Shown one piece after another: positions 10,705 through 22,477 of a stretch of 64,000 nt of DNA. The translations under genes were made by a program, and so were the position numbers. Every line of letters starts with the position of its first letter. Positions within the stretch are counted from its first letter, which is position 1. Source of the stretch: Termitomyces sp. T153 (taxonomy: Eukaryota; Basidiomycota; Agaricomycetes; Agaricales; Lyophyllaceae); NCBI GenBank assembly GCA_018296165.2, contig JACKQL020000099.1, positions 1-64,000 on the forward strand, in the 5' to 3' direction. The notes under the pieces were generated by a model. That model was not told the DNA's origin. It did not search any database and was given only the letters and a program-made list of their open reading frames with translations.

Positions 10705-11054
10705 TGTAAGGGTGACCTCTGGGGCAGCAGATTAGAGTCATGCAGCTAGCAGAGGGGAATCCAAAGTATATTAGCAGAGTAGATGATAATACAAATCAGT
10801 AACTAATCACCTAGCAGAGGGGAATCCAAAGAGAACAAGTCTAAGGATCCCTGCTGCTTAGCATGGTGCATCAGTGGGTGGCAGAGGCATGGGAACTACT
10901 GTACAGGTGACCGGAGTTACTCCTAACCCTAGAGCAATGGTTGCTGAGGTAATACGGAGAACTCTGGGGTTCTGGAAAGAGCCCCAGAGATGTTGAACAA
11001 GCTGTAGAGGTGCTGGAACCAGTCATGGAGGTTGGAAATGGAAGTCCTCTGATA
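10705..11054 (-). repeat. 5' LTR of Gypsy B
   Basis: In element sense it runs from 11054 to 10705 (ending CACCCTTACA). It is about 20 bp shorter than the 3' LTR, and the two differ at many sites, so the insertion is not recent. The flank gtagc at 11055-11059 is the TSD partner of gtaac at 4956-4960. Confidence 0.9.
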
Positions 11055-11059
11055 GTAGC

Positions 11060-12290
11060 CATGAATTTGCTGCATGCATAAGCTGAAATTTTGTCCTGAA
11101 AGGCCCTAGAGACTCACAGGATTGAAAGGAGGGCAAGAGTAACAACAGTACTACAAAGGAAACTGGAGACACTGTCAAAACCAAGAAACTCACAATTTGT
11201 ATCCCAGCAAAAATAAATAGCACAGATATGGAATCTGAAGAAAAGGCTCACAATGAACAATGGGTACAACAAGCAGAGAGCCTGAATAAACTCACAGAAA
11301 AGCCAATGGCCCTGACTGAGATGATAAGCAAAGAGCGCAAACCTATTGATGTGACTGAGAATGTTGGCAGAAGATATTTTGAAGACCCACTGTTTAATAA
11401 AATAATGGAAAATCCATCCAATTATAAAAACTTTGAGGTAACAAAGGATGAACCAATCTACCTAAAAACAAACAAAACCAAGGTACTCTGCATTCCCAAT
11501 GTTTGCATAGCAGGCAGAAGTCTTCAGGAAATTGTAATCTCAGAAGCACACTCAGTACTTGCTCATTTAGGTGCAAGCAAAACATTGGCTTACCTTAGAG
11601 AACAGGTATGGTGGAAGGAGATGCACTGTGACATGCATGCCTTATGTCAATCCTACCAAACCTGTAGCCACACTAAACCAACCAATCACAAACCCTATGG
11701 GCTCCTCCAACCATTGCCAGTGCCTACTCAACCCTGGGAGGTAATTGGAATAGATTTTGTTGGACCTCTACCAAAGTCTAAAGGCCATGATAGTATGTTT
11801 AACTCAACAACAGTAGTCATTGACCATCTAACAGGGATGGTTCACTTCATGCCAAGCTGAACCACATATGCAGCAAAGGACATTGCAGAACTTGTCTTTG
11901 CAGAGGTTTATAAGCATCATGGCCTGCCTCATGCTATAGTTAGTGACCATGATAGCTATTTTACAAGTACCTTTTGGTCTCACTTACATTCACTTATTGG
12001 TGTCAAACTAAGAATGTCCAGTGCATACTACCCACAGACTGATGGAGCTACTGAACATGCCAACCACACCATAACCCAAATGATATGCCAGGAAATCAGC
12101 ATGGCACAAATAGACTGGGTCCTGAAGCTGCCAGCTGTAGAGTTTGTGATCAACCTGGCACACTCAGATAGCACAGGCCACTCACCTTTCTTCCTCAATC
12201 ATGGAAGAATGCCCAGAGCCATGATCTGGAATGCACCTGCCCAGGACAAGTTCACTGGGGTGCAAGTCTATGTGCAATGACTTTGAGCAG
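11060..12290 (+). pseudogene. Gypsy A integrase (resumed after element B)
   Basis: The frame 11228-11860 and its continuation to about 12280 hold a complete integrase layout. The HHCC zinc module is EAHSVLAHLGASKTLAYL then CQSYQTC. The catalytic core shows GIDFVGPLPKSKG, IVSDHDSYF and YPQTDGATEHANH, so the D-D-E residues are visible. One stop near 11860 and others near 12280 break it. It joins the RNase H at 4890 on the other side of B. Confidence 0.88.
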
Positions 12291-12349
12291 CCATTATGGC
12301 AGCACATGACAGTGTCCTAGCTGCCTGCATGAAGCAGACGTGACTGGCT

Positions 12350-12895
12350 AACCGGAAATGCAGAATGATACCTTTTGCTGAAGGAGATTTAGTCTATGTG
12401 TTGACCAAGAACCTAACTTACCCAAAAGGTCTGGCACATAAACTGATTCCCAAATATGTGGGTCCATATCTAATCTTGACCAATTACGGTAACTACTCCT
12501 TTAGGGTGAAACTGCCTTCCTTGATGAAACAGCATGGAATCCATGACATATTTCATGCCTCACTACTGAGAGTCCACATCCCTAATGACAATTGCCTGTT
12601 TCCAGGATGCTTAGATAAACAAATAGTGGAACCTCAGTCACATCCAACTGAATGGGCAGCCAAAAGAATAATAGGTCATGCTAGATCAGGAAACAACCTG
12701 CTCTTTGAAGTCCTTTGGAAGTCTGGAGACAAGACCTGGCTCTTGTGCAATCAGGTCAAAGATTGAACTCTATTACAACTGTATTTAGATGCAATTGGGG
12801 TGGAAACTGTGGCAGAATTGCCAATTGGCACTGGTGCTCCACCTCTGCACAACCCTCAAATTTTTCTCAACTCGGTGAAATTTTCAAAACCAGGC
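12350..12895 (+). pseudogene. Gypsy A integrase C-terminus and chromodomain-like tail
   Basis: Reading 12365-12766 gives FAEGDLVYVLTKN, KYVGPYLI, HDIFHASLLRVHIPND and then WAAKRIIGHARSGNNLLFEV with WKSGDKTWLLCNQVK. The order integrase tail then chromodomain-like block is normal for basidiomycete Gypsy elements. A stop ends the frame at 12764-12766, after which the element fades. Confidence 0.75.
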
Positions 12896-13110
12896 CCTAT
12901 AAAAGGGTGACCCAATGCAATGTCCAGCCCTACCTTCTCAGTGTCTTGCTCAAGCCTACCTGCTCGCATCACTGAATCTTCCATTTACTTCCCAGACAAC
13001 TTTACCTCCAGCCAAATGGGGCACCCATGTAACCCCCTGTATAAAATCTGTCCAACCATCCATCCAAAAAACCATGACCTCACCACCACTATGCAATGCC
13101 AAGCACTGTC
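12896..13110 (+). promoter_or_regulatory. Possible promoter with TATA box before Copia C
   Basis: A TATA-like stretch ctataaaagggtg lies at about 12897-12909, followed by C-rich sequence without a convincing gene. It may belong to the 5' LTR or leader of the Copia element that follows; LTR ends could not be defined. Confidence 0.3.
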
Positions 13111-14031
13111 AAGTTTAGGTCTACCAATGGGATGATCAACTTAACCTTCCCCGACTGATGGGCACCTGGTCTTATCCTCTCATCAGCCCAGTTTCAGGCA
13201 TATTGTGAATGGGATGACAGCTGTTGCTAGGACTCCTACCATGGTGACCTCAACCCCATCCTGGCAGGATATTTGGATGTTGCCTTGATCTTCAATATGC
13301 ACCCCATGTACCCCTGCAAACTGGTGGCATGGGACTCCATGTGACAAGGGTATTTCTCTCCTTTCTACTCAATCCCTGAAACAGCCATGTGATTCCCCTT
13401 GGTCAATCCGCATTATCAAAGTTTTGTTGATGTGGGACTCCTCAGGCATGATGGTGAGATTGACAAAGTTTGCTGGAAAACCATTCTGTCAGCTATTCTG
13501 AGGCCTCACACCCAGTTGGAGTGCAATTGCAAGGGAGGCAAAGAAAAAAGGAGGTCCCAGGCAATTAAACGGGCCCAACAGCAGGATACAATTCCTTCTC
13601 ACCTGCATGCCTCCTCCAAAGGCCAATGCAAATGCTGCCACCCTCATTCCATTTCCCCTATGAACATGGCTGCACCCATCCCTTTGTCATCTTGCACAAG
13701 CAGCTCTCCTTGTACAACTGGGACCTGCAACATGCGCCACCATAGCTCCACCATCCATGGCTACTATAAATCAGATATTGTCAGTCAAAACAAGTCTGCA
13801 TCAGCTCTCACCTCTGCAGCCATCACTATCAGCATGCCCACATCACCTAGCTCCCAGAGACCCAGATTTTCCCCCAATTTGCAAGTTGTCACTGGCCCTG
13901 TAGATATTGTCAGTCAAAACAAGTCCGCATCAGCTCTCACCTCTGCAGCCATCACCATTGGCATGCCTGCATCACCTAGCTCCCCAGAGACCCAGATTTT
14001 CTCCCCCAATTTGCAGCATCGATTACACTGA
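13110..14031 (+). pseudogene. Copia C gag-like region with 129-bp tandem duplication
   Basis: The open frame 13399-14031 and broken coding upstream (from about 13110, with ILAGYLDVALIF) show no domain I can name. Its position just before Copia RT suggests a gag remnant. A 129-bp unit is duplicated in tandem: gatattgtcagtcaaaacaa starts at 13774 and again at 13903. Protease and integrase of the Copia element are missing, so a large internal deletion lies near 14020. Confidence 0.45.
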
Positions 14032-15375
14032 AACCTTTGCTCCTACAGTATGCGCTGCCACACTTCAAATTTTACCTTCAATTGCAGCCTCTCATGGCAC
14101 ATCTATCAAACAAGCTGACATCAAGAACGCTTATCTCAACTCCTCTCTCAAAGAGGATGAAGTAATATATATGCAATTCCCTCCATTTTATCGCCAATTT
14201 CACAACCTACCATCCAAACTCGAGAAACTGCCTGACTGAAAACTTGCCTGCAAACTCAAATGTCCAATCTACGGTACCAAGCAAGGCGCACATCACTGGT
14301 ATGAGGAAGTATTTACAACCTTCACAGACCTAGGATACTCAGTCTGCCAAGCCGACATCGCTGTTTTCTACAAAGTCAGCAGCAACAGCTACACCATTGT
14401 TGCTGTGGCCACAGACGACTTCACCATCATTGGCAATTCTGCCAAAAGTACTTCAACCATCAAAAGGCAACTCGGTTCGTGCTTTGAGATTGTCGATCTC
14501 GGAGCAATCAACTGGCTACTCGGAGTCAGCATCACTCAAAACCTGAAGGATCGAACCATCTCCCTCGGGCAACAGGCCTACGTCGAGCAGATCCTGAAAT
14601 GATTGAACCTCAAGGAAGCCCGTGTTGCAGTCACACCAATGGAAGCTGGAGCCGACTTTTCACTTGACTCATCCTCAGTCTCCCTCACACTTCTCCTTCC
14701 TGTCAAAAAGACTTGCTATCATGAAATGATTGGCTCACTTATGTGTGCCGCCATAATGACACAACCCGACATATCGTATGCTGTCTCTGTTCTGTCCCAA
14801 TACCTCAATACCCCCAGAAAAACACACATGATAGCCATCACTCGCATTTTCCGCTATCTGCGCAGCACTACTGACTTAAAATTAGTCCTTGGAGGGACAG
14901 ACCCTGAAATATCAGGCTATTCCGATGCTGATTGGGCATCACAAATGCACTGCCATTCAATCTCAGGTTTCTCATTTTTCGTTGGACTTGGCGCCGTGTC
15001 ATGGAGTTCCATAAAGCAACCGATAATAAATTAAATCAGCCACTGAGTCCGAATACGTAACCCTCACTCACACCGCCAAAGATATTATTTGGATACATAA
15101 ATTTCTCAAGGATCTTTCATTTTTCTATTCATTCTCTTTACCTACAGACTTATACTGTGATAACCAAGGCGCAATTCAACTTTCAAAAGACGCCATGTTT
15201 CACGGCCGCACAAAACACATTGACATTCATTTCCACTTTATTCGACAAACCGTTTCCTCGAATCACATTCGTTTGCACTATGTTCCCACTTCCAATATGA
15301 TTGCAGATATCTTCACCAAGTCTCTTGCCCATGTCAAATTTGAACGTTTCCGTGAGCACCTTAGCGTTGTCTGAC
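14020..15375 (+). pseudogene. Copia C reverse transcriptase and RNase H
   Basis: Successive frames carry Ty1/Copia RT: DYTETFAPTV, then KQADIKNAYLNSSL, then IYGTKQGAHHWYE, VATDDFTIIG (the usual YVDD box reads ATDD) and LGAINWLLGVSI. RNase H follows with GYSDADWASQMH, SATESEYV and the C-terminal HIDIHFHFIRQTV and ADIFTKSLAH. Stops at about 14240 and 14600 and a frameshift near 15030 break the polyprotein. CG dinucleotides are common here, unlike in Copia E. Confidence 0.92.
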
Positions 15376-15397
15376 CCGCATTCAGATTGAGGGGGGG

Positions 15398-15610
15398 TGT
15401 TGAGGATACGTGATGATTGGTTACATAATCTCCATATGTTTTTTTTTGTTACCATCACACCTCAGTGCTCTACAATCACTGAGGTGTAAGTCGCTATATT
15501 CTATAACCATCTCTCGTTACTCATCGTACCAGTATCTACCTCTATTGTCAGGTACATACACAATATATTCAGTGCTCTACAATCACTGAGGTTATCTACC
15601 TCTATTGTCA
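15398..15610 (+). repeat. 3' LTR of Copia C, partly duplicated
   Basis: A run of seven Gs (polypurine tract, 15391-15397) precedes TGTTGAGGATACGTG, the usual start of Copia LTRs. Inside, cagtgctctacaatcactgagg occurs at 15462 and 15570, and tatctacctctattgtca also occurs twice, so the end of the LTR is duplicated. The repeat abuts the truncated gag of element D. Confidence 0.7.
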
Positions 15611-18405
15611 GTTCTTATCACTTTTTCCCTTGAGACCAGTCCTGCTTAAGACCTTCTCCTTAGAGGAATCTGACACGGTCTCAAGTTCTGGTAGGTCATC
15701 CCATCCAGAACTTATGGTGGATACTGATGGTTGATTAGGCAAGGTTGTGATCTGGTCCTCATCTGGGCTACAGCTGGATGGCTCGCTGTGTCCTGGCAGG
15801 TGGTGAGTGATACTAATATCCTCAATACTTAAAAGATCTGATGACACAGTCTGAAGGCTTGGTGGGCCTGAAACCACCAACCCCACGTCAATACTACCAT
15901 GTAGAAGGTCCCACAGTGCCAGGGCTCCAACAGTGAGTTCTGTAGTTTCTTCAAGACTAGCTAATCTAAGCTGCTCCACCTCTTCCAGGTCCACCCACAG
16001 GCACTAATCCCTGGTGGTCTTCTGGTGGAGGACTTGGCTGTGTGGGCTTGAGGGCAATTACGCGCCATGTGGCCCTCCTCCCTACATACAAAACAATGAT
16101 TTGCCGCACGCAGCTCTGCTTCTTCCTCCTTGGTCAATGGGATACGTGTATGGTGAGGCATTGTGGTAGGTCAGTTGGGTCGGGGTTGGTTAGATCGAGG
16201 TTGTTGTTGTTGCCCAGATCCACCACGCACATAGATGCCAATTGGGAAGTAGTGTTGGTCTTTTTTCCAAATATTGGAGACTGTGGCCATCTAGAGCTCT
16301 TGGGTCTGTCCCACTGCTCTCGCCGGGTTCAGTGGTTCCCCATGTGATGAGAATTGGCTGTCTTACGAGACTCTTCTACATCCACGTTGTCCGCCATCTC
16401 CTGGTACTCAGCTTCCTGGACTATGGCATTCCAGCTTGTCCGTTCAGGGTTGAGGTGAGCACAAAGTAAAGCCTTTCTAATGGACGGTTTGAATCCATTA
16501 AACAGCTTCACAACTTCACAACCTGAGCTCGACGGCTATCCAAGCCTACAATCGTGAACAATTCATCCAGGTCAGCTACATAGTCCTTCACAGGTCTATT
16601 ACCCTGCTCAAATCGTTCCAATTGCGCTCGTTGTTGATTGCGATAATCTATTGGGAAGCAATAGTTAAACAATTTGGTGAAGAAATCCTTTGACGTCCAC
16701 TTGTGTGGTGCTAATGAAACGCAACGGGTGTAGAACATGTATGCTTGACCAGTCAAAAACTCGGAGAGCACCATTACCTGTCAACGTTTTTCTACATAGC
16801 CGTATTTTATGTAGGCCGTGCCATGAGTCAGGAACTTCTGGAAGGCTCGATACTCAGCTTGGCCTCCATACTTTTCTGGTGGAGTGGGCTTGATCAGGGT
16901 TCATTGTCGCTGGCTACAGTGGCGAGATCGTGATTTTTTCGACTTCCCTTTCTTCTTACCCCTCTTCCCTTTAGTGTGGCCTCAGTGACAATCTTGTCGT
17001 CGACCACGATGACCATTGGAAGATCCCAGTGAATTCATACTGGAAGAGCTTGAAGAAGACAATGAAGATGGTGAGGAGCCTGCAGACAGCTCTGAGCTGC
17101 TCGCTACCAAGATACTATCACTGTTGCTTTCCTTTCCCGACTCAGGATCAGAGGAGGATGATGACGAACTGTCAGAAGGGTCGCCATGAGTTGCATTACC
17201 CAGTCGCTGGAACGCCTAGCCTAACGCACTCTTCCTGGACACTTGGGCGAGTGGTTTATTTGCATTTCTCCATTGATTGGTCAACCCTTCATCCCTGCGG
17301 GCGTAGTGTAACTTGGTCTCATTGTCAGTTACCTGGCCAATCAGTTCAGCGAGCTTGCCTGATACAGGCATCGAGCCCAACTGTTCCTTCCTGTTGTGAG
17401 CGGTCTGCTTTTTTGTCTCAGATGAGCTAACTCCTTAGCTAGTAGTCACTGGTCTCATAAATACTTTTGCATTTCCTTACGTGACAATGCCTTCTCTGGA
17501 AAGGTACGTTCTTCCTCAGATTCAGCCTTGACTACTGTCTGGTGTTCAGTGGTTACTTTGTTCCCCACCATAGGGTTCTCAGTCTGTTCGGTGGTTGCTT
17601 TATTGTCGGCGAGCTCTGAGTCCCCTCTGCGAGTGGGTGCCTCACCCCTCAACCCCGTATCGTCAAGCAGCTGCCGCTGTAATCCCAGGTCAACTTCAGT
17701 GCCTGATAAATCAAGACCTCCCCAGTCACGAGGGATGAACCCCTTACCCTTGTCCAGTGAGTCATCTTCTGTGTCCGAACTTTCGGAGTCGTTGAAATTT
17801 TCATCGGCCCAAAATTTAGTCTCTTTGGACCTGGCTCCATGCACTTGATCCGCCCGCCGATCGACGCACTCTCTCTCCTCATCCGTCATGGATTGACGAG
17901 CGAAGCTCACGGCGCTTTCCTGGTCCGGGGAAAGTCCCGGTCTGCCAGCCTGGGGGTTTTCAACCTGATCCTCTTTGCCAGGTGGCTGATATCTCAGTTT
18001 TTTATTGATTTGTACGGGAGTGGATTCTCCGGAAATAATATTATTGCTACCAAAGACAGGACGATCGGTGTCTACTGTCAAATGGGAGTAAGTGTCGCAG
18101 TACTCGTCAGTGCTGGACTTTTCGTCGTGAAGGCCAGACTGCCGTTCCGCCGACGTTCCTTCACTTTCTACAAAGTGAGCATCCCCGCCGGCTACGGGCT
18201 CGGGGGCATCCGCTTTGCAAGCGGGCAAGTCGTCGGCTCTCCTGGAGCTCGCGGCGGTGGTAGAGGTTGGCTTCGGGGAGATGTCCAACTCAGTCAGCTC
18301 CGAGGGAGCCTCCTGCGTCAAACCTTTACCCCTGTCGACCTCGGGGGCTCGCGCAGCTGCAGACTGTGCGATAGTCGCCGAGCGAAGACGATTTCTATAG
18401 GACAT
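15608..18405 (-). pseudogene. Gypsy D gag polyprotein
   Basis: Starting at the methionine at 18405 (MSYRNRLRSATIAQSAAARA), the minus strand encodes a long acidic, Ser-rich N-terminal region. A Retrotrans_gag capsid domain follows (about 16774-16508, with FLTGQAYMFYTRC and RFEQGNRPVKDYVADLDELF), then a zinc knuckle CFVCREEGHMARNC (about 16090). An acidic tail ends at 15608. Several stops and frameshifts occur between 17455 and 16774. The protease-pol part that should follow is absent; Copia C joins directly. CG content is normal, so D is younger or less methylated than A or B. The plus-strand ORF 17839-18483 is antisense. Confidence 0.85.
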
Positions 18406-18410
18406 AGTTT

Positions 18411-18870
18411 AGTAATAAAATTTTTAAGTGGTTACTCACGTCTTTTGGTAGGGTTGGTTGATCAGGCCAACGGCGTCCAGTGACGGGGGTAAGAATGCGA
18501 AAAAAGAAGCTAGGGGCTTGTTCCTGTTCAAAATATGTGACGTTTGCGTGGGTTACACGATAACGTCGCACGAAGAGATACTTGAAACTTTTAGAGACTT
18601 CCGTAGAACAGTTGTAAGTCCTAGTATTGGAAGAACTGACTAATCGGATGGTCTTATATATCGTAAGAACTGTCGTATGTAATATCTGCATGGTAATGCG
18701 TACTGTATCGGATGAGTGGAAAATTAGAGGTACCGCTGAATAAGGACCGCGTGGTAAATCTTGGCAACGCGTCGTTACAGCAAAGGTCACATGAAAAAGC
18801 ACATGACACAACTAAAGGTGAGGGATAAATATAGCCTATTGTGTTTCGACAGCCGTGACTTCAACTTCGA
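18411..18870 (-). promoter_or_regulatory. Leader or LTR region of Gypsy D with TATA box
   Basis: Upstream of the gag start (in minus sense) lies about 450 bp without coding sequence. It contains gatatataagacc near 18647-18660, a good TATA box, and a GTGAGT donor-like site just before the gag start (near 18438). It may be the 5' LTR or leader of D, but LTR ends are not visible. Confidence 0.35.
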
Positions 18871-18916
18871 TCAATGGTAAGGCGGCATAGCATGTTCATA
18901 AGACGTTTGACTTACG

Positions 18917-20545
18917 ATGTTGGTTCTTGACTTGCATGCTGCACGGCAGGACAGTCGCTGTGATTCTTCCGAGTATAATGACACCCTTGATTCTGTGCTG
19001 CGAACTTCTTTGTTTCTAGGCGATCCCGCATTCATCCCATTACTCCACCGGAGGGCCGCTTGGTGGGATTCCAATCGTATTCGGTCGTGGTTTTTGGAGA
19101 AGGGTTACACTTTGTACCACCGTTTTCCCTCTGAATTCGATTATGCTGCTGGAATGTACCCAGTTAGTCCGGAACAGGACGAAAGAATATTTCCCTTTGC
19201 CAGTCATGAGAGGTCGGATATCCCCACTAACTATATACCACCCCTTTATGGATATACCGGTTCCGTGGTGTGTATGAAATTTTTAAGAGGAGTTTACGCT
19301 CATACGTTCTTCAGGGCAACATTGCTTTTGCTCAAGATGCTCAAGGACAGCACGTAGCTGTCAAAGCAGTTCTAGACGGGAGCGAAGAATTTCGTATTCT
19401 TCAATACCTTCATAATCAAGGAGTGCCTCGTTCAATGGACGATTTCCACTACGTTATACCTGTTTTAGACCTTCTTGCTTGCGAGGGCCACTGGTTGGCT
19501 GTTATGCCTAGGTTTGTTTCAAATGCTACATCTACTCAGCCTAGTGAATCTCGACAATCTCAGGTGGGGCGTTCATCCACTCTTGCCCAGGTGTAGGAGT
19601 TTCAAGGAAGTATTTCACGTTGTACATTGCCTTTTGAAGGTTCCTTTCGTTCTCCTGTGGTCAAATCAACTCTAATGCCTTTACTAGGGATTGACTTACC
19701 TTCACAAGCATCGTATTGTTCACGGAGTGCGTTTCGTGACTTAGAAATTTGATTCATTTCTGAATCTTTTACCCCAATAGGACATCAAATCGGACAATAT
19801 ACTCGTCGATCACGTCAACATCGATCTCTATGACTTCTACAGCCCCTACCGTCAGTCCCTACGTTCACAAGGAGAATTGACGTACGCCTTCTATGACTTT
19901 GGCTGTTCCACTATGTTTTCGCCTTCAATGTCCCTTGAAGAATGTCGTCTTCCAAGCTGCGTTTCTTACAACACCCTGTATGATCAAGTTCCAGGAGATA
20001 CATTACAAGGAGAGATCGACTTCAATCCTTTCGCTTTTGATGTCGGCATGCTAGGTGTTATGTTTTGTACAGAATTCCAAGTAAGTTTTGTGATTCGCGC
20101 CTCCTTAGTTGTTTGTTGACGCCGGTTTTCATTCATTATCTTGTAGCATATAACACGTGCTGTTCCAATGCTGGCACCCCTTTTTGACCGTATGACGACT
20201 CGTAATATTCCTCGGCGATTCAAAGCTTCGGAAGCTTTGCGATTCTTCGAAGAACATGTCATTCCCTTGACACCTCAGCATGTACTATCATTGGCTGCAC
20301 CCGATCTACCCTTTTCACCTGTGCCATATGACTACTACGATCGCTGGAAGTACCTTGACCCGGAATTTGTAGAAAAGTGGGGAGTTTACCGCGAGCCTCC
20401 TGTTCCGCGTTACATTCGCTTTCTTCGAGAGATTTGTCTATATCCACGGGTTCTATATATGGTAGGTTTCATACACCGGGTTGCTCGGTTTCTTTGTCGT
20501 GGATGGACTATCCTTCGCATGTCAGGATGGAGGAGATCTATGTGA
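18917..20545 (+). CDS. Fungal protein kinase (FunK1-like family), six exons
   Basis: I place exons at 18917-19267, 19315-19511, 19564-19639, 19688-19726, 19781-20080 and 20147-20545; they join in frame to 453 codons, and all introns are GT-AG, 47-66 nt. Kinase motifs in order: the ATP-lysine strand HVAVKAV, the helix-C glutamate in SEEFRIL, the catalytic loop IVHGDIKSDNIL split by intron 4 (HGD in place of HRD), and YDFGCS (DFG). All catalytic residues are present, so it is probably active. The family is abundant in Agaricomycetes; substrates are unknown. An alternative last intron (20462-20525) would replace the C-terminus and end at 20780. Confidence 0.82.
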
Positions 20546-21778
20546 TGTTTTCGAACTTCAGTCTAACCTTCATCCAGTAATTTCGCACGGGCTACATACT
20601 TTTTGCGTTCCAGCTCACATTCCTCACGTTACCATCAGTCGTGTTCCGGCATTACCTGCATTGCAGCTGCCAACCACAGTCCATCTACCTATGTCACGCT
20701 CTTTATCACTTGTGTTCCAGTTACCAATTGCGTTCCATTTGCCCACGTTCCTTGTCTCTATATTTCAAGGAATGATGTAGGTGTGTGATTGATTGTTGCT
20801 CCTGCTCGAGAAACTTTACGGGCCATGTGCCGCTTAGACGGATCCTTGCCTGGATATGATATGACGAATATGTGGGAATATGAGACAGCTTCCAGTCAAA
20901 ACTCGGATACAAATTCTGACTATCAAGACATTCTTTGCAAGTGTTTGTGCAGGACCAGCATATTCGAGGGGTTACTGACCTTGAGCAGACGTGAAACCTT
21001 CTTCACAGCCATTATATCGTACATAAAGGTCTTTCCCTAGAATGTTCTGCCCCTGACAAGGTATGAGCGAGTTAGGCCAACTCTAGAGTAAGTTTTGGAC
21101 ATACCATTGGGTTTTTTGCTTTTGAAGCATTCACAAACATTGTCCTTCATGGCACAGCGCCGACACCTTCATAAATTGAACTTTATTTTGTTGCGACTAT
21201 AGTCCCTGGCTGAGCAGGATAAATCCGATTGGTGAAAGTGGACATCAGGACACTCCAAACTTACCATGAATACAATGTTTGAGTCACACGAAGCTGACGA
21301 CATGGGTCGAAAATTAGTGTGTTTGCGGATTTGGTGGTCATATTGCCAATTATAAAAAAAAAGATTCTCTGGTACCTTCATAGATTCTGAACTCTAATTC
21401 ACCTTCAATTTGATAACCAACTAGTAGGTATGGGCCATTGCACAGCATGGCATGCCCGAGATTTAGCCAGACAATTGCACATTTTGTTGTAAGTCATATT
21501 ACTACATGACATATATCTCAGAAAAGGTCCATATCATGACTGCACAAACTGCAATGTATATACAATGAGGGACAGTGATTACAGAGATTCAAAGACAGCC
21601 TTGAAAGGGTGTTCTTTCATTGATGTAATCAATTATCATGCGTATAGAATACTACTGAAGCCTCTCTGAGCAGGGCATTATTTAAAGCACCCGTTTTCTT
21701 TTTCAGCCAAAATGTACTTTGTCTTTCTCAGCTGAGATCACAGAATTCCAGATTTGATGCACACTTGTTTCTCATCAT
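20546..21778. other. Non-coding interval after the kinase gene
   Basis: Short ORFs only. The first 230 bp could be an alternative 3' exon of the kinase. From about 21060 the sequence is AT-rich and shows no domain or repeat structure that I can recognise. Confidence 0.5.
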
Positions 21779-22253
21779 TGTAAGGGGTCAATCACTCCAT
21801 GGAAAAACCTGGCAACAGCAGGCAAGGCACAAGCAATGAGCAAGAGTGCATGGAGGCAGCCAGGAGTCAGGCAGAGGGTGAGGACAGCAAGCTAAGAACA
21901 GAGCACAGAGATGATGCTGGAGGATCCTACAGTCAGATCAATGGATAGGCCTGGTGAACACTACTATTGTTTGATCTGAGGATATTCTATCCTACAGACT
22001 GTCCTATATACTACATTGCTAGAAATGATGACTAACATGACTACTTCATCTATTGGTGGTATGTATGGAAGCATAGCTAACAATTGATCTATACTGAGTA
22101 ATGTCCAAGCATGTGATGCATGGAAGGTGACTAATGGTTACAGAATGGTGTAGGGCATGACAGGCAGTATGTTAGGTGTCCTATAATAGTAGATCATCCT
22201 TCAACTAAGCCCAGAATAGAGTCAAACAGTCCATAAGGGGCTTTCCCCTTACA
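21779..22253 (-). repeat. Solo LTR of the G family
   Basis: It begins TGTAAGGGG and ends CCCCTTACA, 475 bp long. It is homologous over its length to the LTRs of element G (24023-25067 and 26266-26739) and of remnant H (59948-60436). Flanks atcat and ataat suggest a 5-bp TSD with one change. No internal sequence follows, so it arose by LTR-LTR recombination. The strand follows the inferred orientation of G. Confidence 0.8.
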
Positions 22254-22477
22254 ATAATAGAGGGAAAGCCATCAACAATGATCAATTCAGGGGAGAACTT
22301 GCATGTTATGTAAATCAAAGAAAAGCCAATGACAAGGTGATGACAACATCTCCAGTTTAGAGGCCATTTAGATTTTAGATGCACTTTATATACATGAAGT
22401 TATGTCTCTCTGAGAAATAGTTGCATTGAGCATGAATGTGAGCATATAAGAGATATGTGGGTACATATGTATAGGAC
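22254..22477. other. Interval between the solo LTR and recognisable Copia E
   Basis: AT-rich, CG-free sequence without recognisable coding. It probably belongs to the decayed 5' half of Copia E (gag and protease are not seen). Confidence 0.3.

Larger units (their letters stand above)
4961..11054 (-). mobile_element. Gypsy B, complete chromodomain Ty3/Gypsy retrotransposon
   Basis: This 6.1-kb element lies on the minus strand with LTRs at 4961-5330 (3') and 10705-11054 (5'). The coding order in its own sense is gag, protease, RT, RNase H, integrase, chromodomain, which is typical of chromoviruses. It splits element A inside pol, with TSDs gtaac/gtagc. All coding parts are broken by stops and frameshifts, and CG dinucleotides are almost absent. 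Its closest relative in the window is element I at 60977-64000, whose gag, protease and RT starts are near-copies. Confidence 0.95.

Noticed and set aside
17839..18483. 214-codon plus-strand ORF
   Set aside because: Antisense of the acidic N-terminal region of the D gag; no domain, and the minus frame continues into a recognisable gag.
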